This document shows, one piece after another, positions 17,419 to 26,301 of a DNA stretch of 59,320 nt (its first letter is position 1; each line of letters starts with the position of its first letter). The DNA is taken from positions 1-59,320 of the forward strand of contig JACCWN010000167.1 of NCBI GenBank assembly GCA_013697625.1. Reading direction: 5' to 3'. Position numbers and translations under genes: made by a program. The notes beneath the pieces are model-generated. The model did no database searches. It had not been told where the DNA came from and saw only the letters and a program-made list of their open reading frames with translations. The stretch is from Legionella sp. (GTDB lineage Bacteria; Pseudomonadota; Gammaproteobacteria; Legionellales; Legionellaceae).

Positions 17419-19649
17419 GACAAATACTCTTAATAGGTAATCCTAATTGTGGTAAAACCACCCTTTTTAATGCCTTAACAGGGGATACTCAGCGGGTTGG
17501 GAACTGGCCTGGTGTTACTGTTGAAAAAAAAACTGGTGATGTGATTGTCAATTCCCAATCCCTGCAGTTGACCGATTTACCCGGATTATATTCACTAGCA
17601 GTCAATGGGGAAGGCCTAAGCCAAGATGAGCAGATTGCAGTACAATCTATTATTTCATTAGAGCCAGATTGTATCATTAATGTGGTAGATGCCTGCCATC
17701 TTGAACGCCATTTGTATTTGACCAGTCAAATTTTAGAATTGGGAAAGCCTGTCATTGTTGCCTTGAATATGATGGACATTGCCCTCCAGCGCGAAATTCT
17801 AATTGATGTTGCATCGCTTGAAAGACAGTTGGGTTGCCCAGTTATTGCATTACAAGCACATAAACAGATTGGTCTATCTTCCCTGCTACAAGCTCTAGAA
17901 CAATTGCCTAAAATACCAAGGGCCTTCAAGGTACCTTTAAATCAAAAAGCTTTAAAAGAGCTAGAGTGTCTAAAAACTCAGTTGATACAGGAGGGTTATA
18001 CAGAGACTCAGGCCTATTATTATGCGCATCGATTGGCTGAAGGAGGTTCTTTAGACTCTAAACTAAACCCTCAAAGCCACATAACATCTGACAACACTTT
18101 AGATCTCATCTTAGCCGATGCTCGTTATCAAAAAATTCATCAAGTGGTAACGGCGGTTCAAAGAAAAAGCAGTGATGCCAGCGAACATTTCACTGCTAAA
18201 TTAGACAAAATTGTGCTAAATCGCTTTTTAGCACTGCCACTTTTTTTTGCAATGATGTATCTGATGTTCGTGTTTGCCATTAACATCGGCGGTGCCTTTC
18301 AAGATTTTTTTGATATCAGTACAGATACCATTTTTGTTCAAGGAACTACCTGGTTGTTACAACAATGTCATGCACCCACTTGGTTGATAGCTTTATTGGC
18401 TAATGGATTGGGAAAAGGCATCAATACCACCCTCACCTTCGTTCCGGTGATTGGTGCCATGTTTTTCTTTTTATCCCTACTTGAGACTTCAGGTTATATG
18501 GCAAGGGCGGCTTTTGTCGTGGATAAAGCCATGCGTTTGTTGGGACTACCGGGTAAATCTTTTGTACCCATGATCGTGGGTTTCGGCTGCAATGTGCCAG
18601 CCATTATGGCAGCACGTACCCTAGATTCTGAGCGAGACAGGTTATTAACTGTGATGATGAGTCCATTTATGTCTTGTAGTGCACGATTGGCTATTTATGC
18701 AGTTTTCGTTGCAGCATTTTTTCCTACTGGCGGGCAAAATGTGGTCTTTTCTCTATATATCATGGGCATAGTGATGGCCGTACTAACCGGCTTTATATTG
18801 CGCAAAACCAGTTTGAAAGGTCACACTTCCCCCTTGATCTTAGAATTACCCGCCTATCACAAGCCAGCACTCAAACGATTATACAAAGAGACTGTCTTGC
18901 GCTTGCGTTTTTTTGTAGTGCGGGCGGGAAAATTAATCATACCGGTTTGTATTGTTTTAGGCGGATTAAACGCCATTACCTTAAGTGGTATTCACTCAGA
19001 TAATGCCAACGCGCATTCCGTTTTATCTTTGATTGGACAATGGATTACCCCTTTGTTTGCCCCCATGGGCATAACACAAGATAATTGGCCAGCTACTGTT
19101 GGTTTATTGACAGGGATATTGGCCAAAGAAGTGGTGATAGGTACACTCAATTCTTTATATTCGCAAGTAGGACATTTGGGAAGCTCAACCACCCCCTTTG
19201 ACTTGTTGGCAGGTTTACAAGAGGCTTTTTGGTCAATCCCGCATAACTTAGCACAATTAGGCTCGGCTTTATGGAATCCTGTTTTAGCCAAAGCTCCTCA
19301 AAATCAATTATCCGACTCAGCCTATGGGCTCATGGCACAAGCCTTCGATGGACGCATTGGTGCATATGCTTACCTGTTATTTATTCTTTTATATATTCCC
19401 TGTGTATCAACGATGGCAGTTATTCGTCAAGAAGCCAATCGGTTTTTCATGTGGACCTCTGTTATCTGGTCTTTTCTTGTGGCCTATGCAGCTGCGGTAC
19501 TATTTTATCAAATGGCACATGTCTTTGATCACCCCCAGCAAAGTCTAATTTGGCTTATAATTATAATAACGACCTTGGGTTTGGTCATTGGTTTATTTTT
19601 TAAGTCTCAAAATAATTCAAGGAGCGCACGTGTTGATACAACTTCGTGA
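17415..19649 (+). CDS. feoB: Ferrous iron transporter FeoB
   Basis: FeoB is the inner membrane Fe(II) transporter with a cytoplasmic G domain. The 744-aa protein carries G1 GNPNCGKTT (residues 8-16), G3 DLPGLYSL and G4 NMMD, a helical GDI-like spacer, then two Gate domains with membrane segments (for example SFVPMIVGFGCNVPAIMAAR and GILAKEVVIGTLNSLY). The ATG at 17415 overlaps the feoA stop. The full length and intact motifs suggest an active transporter in the order feoA-feoB-feoC. Confidence 0.96.
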   Translation: MRQILLIGNPNCGKTTLFNALTGDTQRVGNWPGVTVEKKTGDVIVNSQSLQLTDLPGLYSLAVNGEGLSQDEQIAVQSIISLEPDCIINVVDACHLERHLYLTSQILELGKPVIVALNMMDIALQREILIDVASLERQLGCPVIALQAHKQIGLSSLLQALEQLPKIPRAFKVPLNQKALKELECLKTQLIQEGYTETQAYYYAHRLAEGGSLDSKLNPQSHITSDNTLDLILADARYQKIHQVVTAVQRKSSDASEHFTAKLDKIVLNRFLALPLFFAMMYLMFVFAINIGGAFQDFFDISTDTIFVQGTTWLLQQCHAPTWLIALLANGLGKGINTTLTFVPVIGAMFFFLSLLETSGYMARAAFVVDKAMRLLGLPGKSFVPMIVGFGCNVPAIMAARTLDSERDRLLTVMMSPFMSCSARLAIYAVFVAAFFPTGGQNVVFSLYIMGIVMAVLTGFILRKTSLKGHTSPLILELPAYHKPALKRLYKETVLRLRFFVVRAGKLIIPVCIVLGGLNAITLSGIHSDNANAHSVLSLIGQWITPLFAPMGITQDNWPATVGLLTGILAKEVVIGTLNSLYSQVGHLGSSTTPFDLLAGLQEAFWSIPHNLAQLGSALWNPVLAKAPQNQLSDSAYGLMAQAFDGRIGAYAYLLFILLYIPCVSTMAVIRQEANRFFMWTSVIWSFLVAYAAAVLFYQMAHVFDHPQQSLIWLIIIITTLGLVIGLFFKSQNNSRSARVDTTS

Positions 19650-19857
19650 TTTTATTTATGATGGCGGTTTAGTCAGTACACAGCAATTAACACGTGAATT
19701 TCATATTGATGACTCCGCTTTACAACCGATGTTGGATTTGTTAATTCACAAAGGGATGATCATAAAAATAGGTGAGCCAAACTCTGACTGCCAAACCAGT
19801 TGCTTTAAATGTCGCAAATCAACTAATGAATATTATTCAAAGCATAATGCAAGTTAA
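19630..19857 (+). CDS. feoC: FeoC-like winged-helix protein
   Basis: The 75-aa product begins at GTG 19630, with AAGGAG seven bases ahead, and overlaps the end of feoB by 20 bases. The sequence LIQLRDFIYDGGLVSTQQL ... MLDLLIHKGMIIKI fits the small winged-helix fold of FeoC. The tail has a C-x3-C-x2-C cluster (CQTSCFKC), like the cysteine-rich loop that binds an iron-sulfur cluster in some FeoC proteins. It probably adjusts FeoB stability or activity. A terminator begins right at its stop codon. Confidence 0.78.
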   Translation: MLIQLRDFIYDGGLVSTQQLTREFHIDDSALQPMLDLLIHKGMIIKIGEPNSDCQTSCFKCRKSTNEYYSKHNAS

Positions 19858-19887
19858 AATTAATGGCCTTAATTTACAATTTTTTTA
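19857..19887 (+). terminator. Rho-independent terminator of feoABC
   Basis: The perfect 7-bp stem AAATTAA / TTAATTT (19857-19863 and 19869-19875) with a 5-base loop is followed by seven T residues at 19880-19886. It starts at the last base of the feoC stop codon and separates the iron operon from the downstream unknown gene. Confidence 0.75.
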
Positions 19888-19965
19888 CCATAAGCGCTTG
19901 GATCTAGGTGCTTAAAACTTCAATTTAATCTAAAATGCTATTAAGCTGATGAATGAGGTATTCCA

Positions 19966-20589
19966 ATGTCTGAGCAAAAAGAGGATTTTGAGCTAGATAA
20001 GACATCCATACAAACACGAAAATTAATCATGGAAGAAGATCTAAATGATCCGCTTACTTTGGTGGAGCGTGTTTGGTTGATATGGGCACATTGGGCTGAC
20101 TTTCATTTGTATGTGGTAACACCCCACTTCGATGTTATATCCCCACCCATCATTATTCCTCCAGAAACACTGCCTAATTCAACTGACCTCGAGCCTGTAT
20201 ATCCTATTTTTGATCATGGGTATAAATTATCTACTTCAAAGGCACAAGAAATGTTCTCATCTGGCATGTCCATGTGTAAACTGTACTATACCATTGAAAA
20301 AATGATAGCAATCTTGATAGATCGGTTAAAGTCAGGTGGAATAGGCACCGAAACCGAAGTTAAGGTGTCCTTTGAAGGGCATCAATTGGCACAAAGAAAG
20401 GCATTTGAAACCATCATCAATTTAACTTATAACGTCGTTGTGACCAATTTTGAACCTGGTGAATGGGGCGAGCGCTACTTACGAGTTGTCAAACGACTTG
20501 CAGACAAAGGCTATGGATATCCTCCAGAAGCACCTAGGGAAACCTATAAACAATCACATGGTTCCTCATCTGTGGGCATAAAACGTTAG
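19966..20589 (+). CDS. Hypothetical protein, 207 aa
   Basis: I do not recognise a family with a known function. The protein is soluble, without a signal peptide. It has an N-terminal acidic segment, an aromatic stretch VERVWLIWAHWADFHLYV at about residues 38-55, and a conserved-looking end FEPGEWGERYLRVVKRLADKGYGYPPEAPRE-type segment (about 165-195) dense in G, Y, P and charged residues, the type of composition seen in conserved Legionella proteins. The ATG follows GAGGTATTCCA. It stands alone between the feo terminator and the 896-aa gene. Confidence 0.7.
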   Translation: MSEQKEDFELDKTSIQTRKLIMEEDLNDPLTLVERVWLIWAHWADFHLYVVTPHFDVISPPIIIPPETLPNSTDLEPVYPIFDHGYKLSTSKAQEMFSSGMSMCKLYYTIEKMIAILIDRLKSGGIGTETEVKVSFEGHQLAQRKAFETIINLTYNVVVTNFEPGEWGERYLRVVKRLADKGYGYPPEAPRETYKQSHGSSSVGIKR

Positions 20590-20734
20590 TTTAGTTTGGT
20601 TTAAAGTGTTACTTTGATGCCTTAGCCAACATTTCTATGTACCACAAGAAAATCACATCAATAAAATCTTTTTCTTAATCTTTACTTAAGCTAAATAAGT
20701 TACAATGTACGAAATATATTAATTTGGGATAGGT

Positions 20735-23425
20735 ATGCCTTCGCTAATTCAGTTAAATCAAGCTATATTTTATCAAGCCTTATTAAAAGTTGCTTATAGA
20801 CGTGCTGCACAAGCCATGGATGGAAATCCTCAAAGCCTTGGTTTTGATGTTCGTGGACGCCTTATCTATGATTTAATAGCCGCACCTGAAGATTTGAAAG
20901 AGATTTTACAAGCCATTGAAGGTAAGCCACAGAATGAATTAACCTCAGTTAGTGACCATCTTACTAAATTGAAATCATTAATTGGTATAAACATATCTAA
21001 CCCGATTAGATGTAATCTCGATTTAGATTCTAATGTTGGTGACCCTCAAATTCATAACAATATAACTGAATTATTAAAACGCACACCACAATCATTATTT
21101 CATGATAGTCCTTTCAGAATGAGTATCATACCCCTTTATGAAGAGTTATTAGCAAATACCGACCACAATCATGCTGCTGTCACAAAAAGACTTTCTACAT
21201 TGGGTTTAAATACAGACAAAGACAAACTTCAGTCAGCTCTTACTCAGGCATATAATCAAACGAAACAATTATTACAGGTAGAAATAGATAATATTTTTTT
21301 TCCACAGAATGCTACGGTAAAAGATATAAACGTGATTCTAGATGCATGTCGAGCCACTTTGCATAAAGTATTAAAAGAAAAATGGTTTGAGACTTTCAAA
21401 GAAAACATAAATAAATTTCCAGTAGCTGACAAAAGACTAATATATTCTGCGCTTTCTGATGATTTGTTCAAAGCCACGTACAAAGAGATACCAGCTTTTA
21501 CACATGATATTTTTGGATCAGATTTTTGCAATGGCTTAGTAACTTACATTACCAATTCAGAAGAGCGCACAGCACATAGTAAACATACCTGGGCTACACG
21601 CGAAAATCCAGGTGCATCCGCTTTACGTTTTATCAATCGTAACCCATTAGACATGGATGGTTCAGTAAGTGCTCGCCCTGGTGGACAAATCAGTGCCAGA
21701 GTGCCTTCAATTGCTGATACACATGCTGATTTCGAGTTGGACACCCAGCGGATAGTTGAAGTTTATAAACAATTCCACCTAGAATTTGATAATTATTCCA
21801 CAGGCTCCGAGGTCAAAAGTGAGCATAAACATGAGCCTCAAGACAATGTCCAAGCATGTGATTATAACAATGCTATTGTTTATAATTTGTTAACTTCTAT
21901 TGCTCCTTATACCACAGAAAGCTTGGATCAAAACCAGAACGAATCCGCCCGCAGAATTCTCAAGGGCGCACATCTGTATAATAAAGATGTAACCGATGGT
22001 AAATATATTTGGGTACAAAATATTGGCGTCAATAGGCATACTGAAAATTTAGGCGGATCCAGTGAGCTGAACAAAGAAGTAACGCTTATGGCCGATATTG
22101 CAATGTTGTATACGCTACAACAAAATACAGGGTTTACACAGTTACAGAGCACCTACCAGGAAATACTTGAATCTTACAAAGCGTTTTTGCAATTTTCGCC
22201 AGAATCAAATTTCCATCAATCCCATCTTGGGAAAAAGGCTGCGGAAAAGATTAAAAAATTAAAAAAGTCAATTGATAGGGGGGAACATCAAAGGGACTCT
22301 ATAAATAATACTCTAGCTGGCAAAGCGACGCTTGCCCTTCTCAAACTGTTTGCCAATAATGATCATTATAATGAAAAATATGGAAATTTAGTGCAGTCTT
22401 TGTCTATATATGTAGGTCAAAAAACAGTTTCTGGTTGTAAAAGTGCAAATGAACGACTTGAAGATGTGCAAAAACGTCCCGGTATTTTGATTTGTTTTGA
22501 AGGTTTAAAACGCCTTATGCCTGATAGTCTAAATTCGGTATTAGTCAACTTTTTGAATAGCCCAAGATCAAAAGCTGATACCTTAGATTTGGCCCTTGCA
22601 CAATTAATTACTGAGACTCGACAAAATGGTGATGAAAATAGCTTCAGTACTTCTGATCAAGCTGGTCCATCAAAGTTACAAGTAATAGCCAGTGGCTTTG
22701 CCCGTGGGCTTTGGAATGCAAGTAAAACACTAGTAGGAATCACAACCTTACCTGCTATTGGATTGGGTATTTCCATCATAGTGATGGTCATCTTAGGTGT
22801 GACCTTTCCTCCAATAGACCTAGCCCTAGCCATCTCAATAGGTGTTTTAGGCTTAGGCGCCACCCTGACACCTTTTCCTAAATTATGGAAAGCTGCAAAA
22901 GTCTTCTTAGGGCTTGGAACGGTTTCTTCAATTGGTTTAGCAGCAACTATGGGCGTTTTAGGAATTTTAGGTGTGGGATGTCCTCCCATAGCATTGGCCT
23001 TGTCCATTGTCGTAGGTGTTATTGGTATTGGTATCATAGTATCCACAGTCAGTGCTTTTGGCTTAAATGCAAAAAACACAAATTTCGCCTGTTCTCCTGC
23101 AATGATCAATTGTATTAATGCCAATGCAAGTCAAATGCAATCTGGCGAAGGCTCAAAAATTATTAGAGTATTGGCTAAAGCGGAATTGGCTGCTCTGAAT
23201 GATAAGCCCAATCCTTTTGCAAGGCTATCAAAACTGATAAGCCCTAAATCGGAATCCAAAGATGAAGACCATATTGCAACTAAGGTGAAATTTAAGGATG
23301 AAGTAATATTTTACTCACATCCATATTTCAGCGCTTCAGATGAAGATGAAGATGAAAATGAAAATTATTCTTTTACAGATGTTAATTCTGATGATGATCT
23401 TGGACCAGAATCTAAGATGATTTAG
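20735..23425 (+). CDS. Large hypothetical protein with duplicated membrane hairpin; candidate secreted effector
   Basis: I do not recognise this 896-aa protein. Residues 1-660 are soluble, helical in character and rich in N, K, D and Q, with no signal peptide. At about 668-712 and 725-775 two similar hydrophobic blocks occur; each has the pattern ILGV-x2-PPI-x-LAL, offset by about 58 residues, which points to an internal duplication. The tail (about 867-896) is strongly acidic (SDEDEDENENYSFTD) and ends DLGPESKMI. This plan, a large eukaryote-directed-looking body, hairpin membrane anchors and an acidic C-terminus, resembles type IV secreted effectors of Legionellales, but no catalytic motif was found, so that is inference. 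Confidence 0.65.
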   Translation: MPSLIQLNQAIFYQALLKVAYRRAAQAMDGNPQSLGFDVRGRLIYDLIAAPEDLKEILQAIEGKPQNELTSVSDHLTKLKSLIGINISNPIRCNLDLDSNVGDPQIHNNITELLKRTPQSLFHDSPFRMSIIPLYEELLANTDHNHAAVTKRLSTLGLNTDKDKLQSALTQAYNQTKQLLQVEIDNIFFPQNATVKDINVILDACRATLHKVLKEKWFETFKENINKFPVADKRLIYSALSDDLFKATYKEIPAFTHDIFGSDFCNGLVTYITNSEERTAHSKHTWATRENPGASALRFINRNPLDMDGSVSARPGGQISARVPSIADTHADFELDTQRIVEVYKQFHLEFDNYSTGSEVKSEHKHEPQDNVQACDYNNAIVYNLLTSIAPYTTESLDQNQNESARRILKGAHLYNKDVTDGKYIWVQNIGVNRHTENLGGSSELNKEVTLMADIAMLYTLQQNTGFTQLQSTYQEILESYKAFLQFSPESNFHQSHLGKKAAEKIKKLKKSIDRGEHQRDSINNTLAGKATLALLKLFANNDHYNEKYGNLVQSLSIYVGQKTVSGCKSANERLEDVQKRPGILICFEGLKRLMPDSLNSVLVNFLNSPRSKADTLDLALAQLITETRQNGDENSFSTSDQAGPSKLQVIASGFARGLWNASKTLVGITTLPAIGLGISIIVMVILGVTFPPIDLALAISIGVLGLGATLTPFPKLWKAAKVFLGLGTVSSIGLAATMGVLGILGVGCPPIALALSIVVGVIGIGIIVSTVSAFGLNAKNTNFACSPAMINCINANASQMQSGEGSKIIRVLAKAELAALNDKPNPFARLSKLISPKSESKDEDHIATKVKFKDEVIFYSHPYFSASDEDEDENENYSFTDVNSDDDLGPESKMI

Positions 23426-23526
23426 GGCCAACACAAAATATACAAAACCATTATATTATGAATTTAAAATGACTGCGGTTCGCGCTTCATGCACGGAATC
23501 AATCCACGATTCTGGTGCCTTGATCG

Positions 23527-23555
23527 TACGTACCGTGCATAAAGCACGGTACGTA
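23527..23555. repeat. Perfect 12-bp stem-loop
   Basis: TACGTACCGTGC (23527-23538) and GCACGGTACGTA (23544-23555) form a perfect 12-bp stem with a 5-base loop ATAAA. There is no T-run on either side, so it is not a standard terminator for the 896-aa gene. A related piece, CATGCACGG, occurs just upstream near 23489. It is unlike the AT-rich surroundings and may be a protein-binding palindrome, a REP-like unit or part of a structured RNA. Confidence 0.6.
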
Positions 23556-23636
23556 GAAAAATATGAGGTCTTTATGTCAAAAATTTGGTGTGTTTACCTG
23601 TATATCTTTAGGTAGTTACAATCATGTTAGAATTCT

Positions 23637-23774
23637 TTAATTAGCCGCTCTTTCAATAGCATCCCCCGTGTTTGAAATATCCCGCCCCGCGCCCTTTACT
23701 GTATTACAACTGGTCAACAGGCTAAGCGACAATGCTAAGAAAGAAACAGCTATTTGAAATAGAACACTTTTCAT
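23637..23774 (-). CDS. Entericidin EcnA/B-type small lipoprotein
   Basis: A 45-aa open frame: a hydrophobic signal (VSFLALSLSLL), a lipobox LTSC with the lipidated cysteine at 23, then the family hallmark NTVKGAGRDISNTGDAI and a short end. This CNT-x-G-G-x-D-x3-G-x2-I pattern is diagnostic of entericidins, small membrane lipoproteins described as an antidote/toxin pair in E. coli and common as single genes elsewhere. An AGGAG site precedes the ATG (23772-23774) by about 8 bases. It stands alone on the minus strand; its role here is unknown. Confidence 0.85.
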   Translation of the reverse strand: MKSVLFQIAVSFLALSLSLLTSCNTVKGAGRDISNTGDAIERAAN

Positions 23775-24181
23775 TTATAAAACTCCTAGAGGTTAAAAAA
23801 TACTGCTTTTAGTATAAGGGGAACAATGTTTCAAAAACAACTGATAATTTATCAAAGAATGCACTTTGCTCTATTCTTGTTACCTTTACCTGTCTTATCC
23901 TCTGAATAAGTATGAATTGACCTGTTATTGCATACTCCCCTGTGATGCCAGCATTAGTCTGTGGATCCTGTCTTAGTTGATAAAGATAGTATAATCATGT
24001 TTTAGAATCGGATTTTAATTCATATCAAATCCATGTAGCCTCAATAAAATCGGAAAAAGTGTATCGAATGTTAAAAAGGGTTCTATTTTATTTTTAATGA
24101 TACAATCTTTCTTAAGTACCTTGTTCTAACAGGGCCTGAATTTCATAGAAGGAATCAGCGGATCTTGAAATTAAATGAATA
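23775..24181. other. Intergenic region upstream of the entericidin gene
   Basis: About 400 AT-rich bases with no convincing open frame. It holds the start region of the entericidin gene (AGGAG at 23783-23787) and a TATAAT at 23990-23995 on the plus strand without a well-spaced -35 box. A short transcript running rightwards to the hairpin at 24182 is conceivable but not supported further. Confidence 0.35.
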
Positions 24182-24201
24182 AACCCGCTTTTTAGCGGGT
24201 T
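24182..24201 (-). terminator. Terminator of ssb
   Basis: The GC-rich inverted repeat AACCCGC / GCGGGTT with loop TTTTTA lies about 37 bases past the ssb stop. On the minus strand it continues into TTATTCATTT. The symmetric A/T flanks could also stop rightward transcripts. Confidence 0.7.
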
Positions 24202-24238
24202 ATAGCAATATAATTAACAAAATGTAAATAGTTGGTTT

Positions 24239-24736
24239 TTAAAAAGGGATATCATCATCTAATTGCTCAAAGGCATCTGCTGTTGGCTGAGGCTGCTTGT
24301 TATTTGATTGTTGAGATGAACCAGCTGAGTATTGACTTTGTTGACCTTGGGGTATGTCCTCATAATTGGATGAAGAGCCACCGCTGCCACCGCCACCACC
24401 TTTGCTGTCTAACATTTGTATGTCTGTTGCATGGATTTCTGTGGTGTACTTTTCCTGGCCTTGTTGATCTTGCCATTTACGCGTACGAATGCTGCCTTCC
24501 ACATACAATTTAGAGCCTTTACGAACGTATTCGTTAACAATTTCCCCTAAGCGATTGAAACAGACCACACGATGCCATTCGGTCTTTTCTTGCTTTTCTC
24601 CCGTGACTTTGTCCTTCCATGATTCACTGGTTGCTAAAGAAATCGTGGCTACAGCATTGCCATTGGTCATGTAACGAACCTCTGGATCCAGGCCCACATT
24701 CCCAAGCAATATAACCTTATTAACACCTCTTGCCAT
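24239..24736 (-). CDS. ssb: Single-stranded DNA-binding protein
   Basis: SSB coats single-stranded DNA in replication, repair and recombination. The 165-aa protein begins [22 protein letters not shown] and has an OB fold to about residue 110, then a flexible linker rich in G, S and Q, and the conserved acidic tip DDDIPF that docks partner proteins. An AGGAG-type site precedes the start. The upstream gene on the same strand is the YajR-like transporter, 62 bases away. Confidence 0.97.
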   Translation of the reverse strand: MARGVNKVILLGNVGLDPEVRYMTNGNAVATISLATSESWKDKVTGEKQEKTEWHRVVCFNRLGEIVNEYVRKGSKLYVEGSIRTRKWQDQQGQEKYTTEIHATDIQMLDSKGGGGGSGGSSSNYEDIPQGQQSQYSAGSSQQSNNKQPQPTADAFEQLDDDIPF

Positions 24737-24798
24737 TAAAATCTCCTTTATGCGATTGTTAGAACGCTATTATATACCCAATTTTAAAGAGAAATAAA

Positions 24799-26148
24799 TT
24801 AAGTTCTCAATTGGGCCAATAGTTCTTCAGCACGCCCTATTTGATACCGCTCTTTATCCAACCTCAAATATAAAACCTGCTCATTTTTAGAAATTGCAAC
24901 TTCTTTGATCCCAGGAATTTTTAAAAAAGCCGCTATGACCTCAGCATCGGTTTGATTGTTAGGGGCATAATGTAAAATCAAGGTCGAAAAGTATATATTG
25001 GGTGACATAGATATGGCCATTATAAACCATAAAACCGCTACCAAAGTATTGGCAATGAAAATAGCCTGATTACCAGCCCATTGATATAGTAGTCCTGCAA
25101 CCACACCGCCAAAAAAAATACCTAGAAATTGGCCTGTGGAATAAACCCCCATTGCAGTACCCTTTGAATTTGAACTGGCTTGTCTTGAAATCAAAGAGGG
25201 GAGGCAGGCTTCCAAAAAATTAAATGCTGCAAAATAACCAAACATCATTAAGCATAAGAGCAGCCAATGCGCATAATACAAGGCTAATATTGCTTGAGTA
25301 AACGCAATAACAAGAACCGATGCGAGGAAAATACCTTTCATTACTTTTTTCTTTTCAGCCACAATAATAAGAGGAATCATTACAATAAAAGAAAAAATCA
25401 TGAGCGGTAAGTAAAAATATCCTTGTTTCACCACCAGTTGTTGCTGCAAAATCATGGGGATGGCAAAAAAAGTGGAGGTAAGAATAAAATGTTGACAAAA
25501 AATACCAAGGTTCAATCCTTGTAACTGAGGATTCTTGAGGACTGAAAGTATAAGTGACAGCTTCGTATTGCTGTCGGCATGAAATCGTTCTTGTAAGGGC
25601 GTTGGAATAACCCAATGGAGCAACACAATGGCTGAAATTGCCATAATCATTGTAAAATAAAAAATACCTGCCAGGCCGAAACGATGGGAGAGGGCTGGGC
25701 TAATAACCATGGCCAAGCCAAAAGAGATGCCAATGGTCATCCCAATAACAGCCATGGACTTGGTACGTTCTTCATCAGGTGTGAGATCGGCAAGCAAAGC
25801 TATCAATACACTACCAATGGCTCCCCCACCTTGCAATATTCTAGCCAATATCATGCCATAGATTGAATTTGTGAGCGCTCCATACAGACTGCCACAGGCA
25901 AATAGGATGAGGCCCACAGTTATGAGGGATTTTCTGCCAAATTTATCTGACAACAAACCAAAAGGTATTTGTAGTAAAGCTTGTGTTAACCCATATCCGC
26001 CCAAAGCAAATCCTATCAAAGCAGGTGTTGCGCCTTGTAACTTGTTTGCATACAAAGTAAAAACAGGAATTAATAAAAACAAACCCAACATTCTAAAGGA
26101 GAAAATAGCAGCAATGGGGACAACGGTTTTAGACCATGGGTAGATCAT
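24799..26148 (-). CDS. yajR: MFS transporter with C-terminal YAM domain, YajR-like
   Basis: The 449-aa protein has 12 predicted membrane segments and the MFS signature GLLSDKFGRKSLI between segments 2 and 3. After the last segment comes a soluble domain of about 65 residues (YFSTLILHYAPNNQTDAEVI ... EELLAQLRT) with the alternating pattern of the ferredoxin-like YAM domain found in E. coli YajR. Length and domain order match YajR. The substrate is not known for this family. It precedes ssb on the minus strand. Confidence 0.75.
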   Translation of the reverse strand: MIYPWSKTVVPIAAIFSFRMLGLFLLIPVFTLYANKLQGATPALIGFALGGYGLTQALLQIPFGLLSDKFGRKSLITVGLILFACGSLYGALTNSIYGMILARILQGGGAIGSVLIALLADLTPDEERTKSMAVIGMTIGISFGLAMVISPALSHRFGLAGIFYFTMIMAISAIVLLHWVIPTPLQERFHADSNTKLSLILSVLKNPQLQGLNLGIFCQHFILTSTFFAIPMILQQQLVVKQGYFYLPLMIFSFIVMIPLIIVAEKKKVMKGIFLASVLVIAFTQAILALYYAHWLLLCLMMFGYFAAFNFLEACLPSLISRQASSNSKGTAMGVYSTGQFLGIFFGGVVAGLLYQWAGNQAIFIANTLVAVLWFIMAISMSPNIYFSTLILHYAPNNQTDAEVIAAFLKIPGIKEVAISKNEQVLYLRLDKERYQIGRAEELLAQLRT

Positions 26149-26301
26149 GGATTCATAAGATTAATGTACATGTGCGGATAGTACAAAGTATGCGCTCTAT
26201 ACACAAGATAATTTAATAGAAAGCCGCTTATAAGTAGTGAACGGTTGACAGTCTATTAAAATCACTATAGTTTTTCCAGCATTTAAAACAAAGGATTCTT
26301 T

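Noticed and set aside
23990..24201. Possible small RNA from the TATAAT at 23990 to the hairpin at 24182
   Set aside because: No -35 box at the right distance and no T-run on the plus strand after the hairpin; the hairpin is better explained as the ssb terminator.
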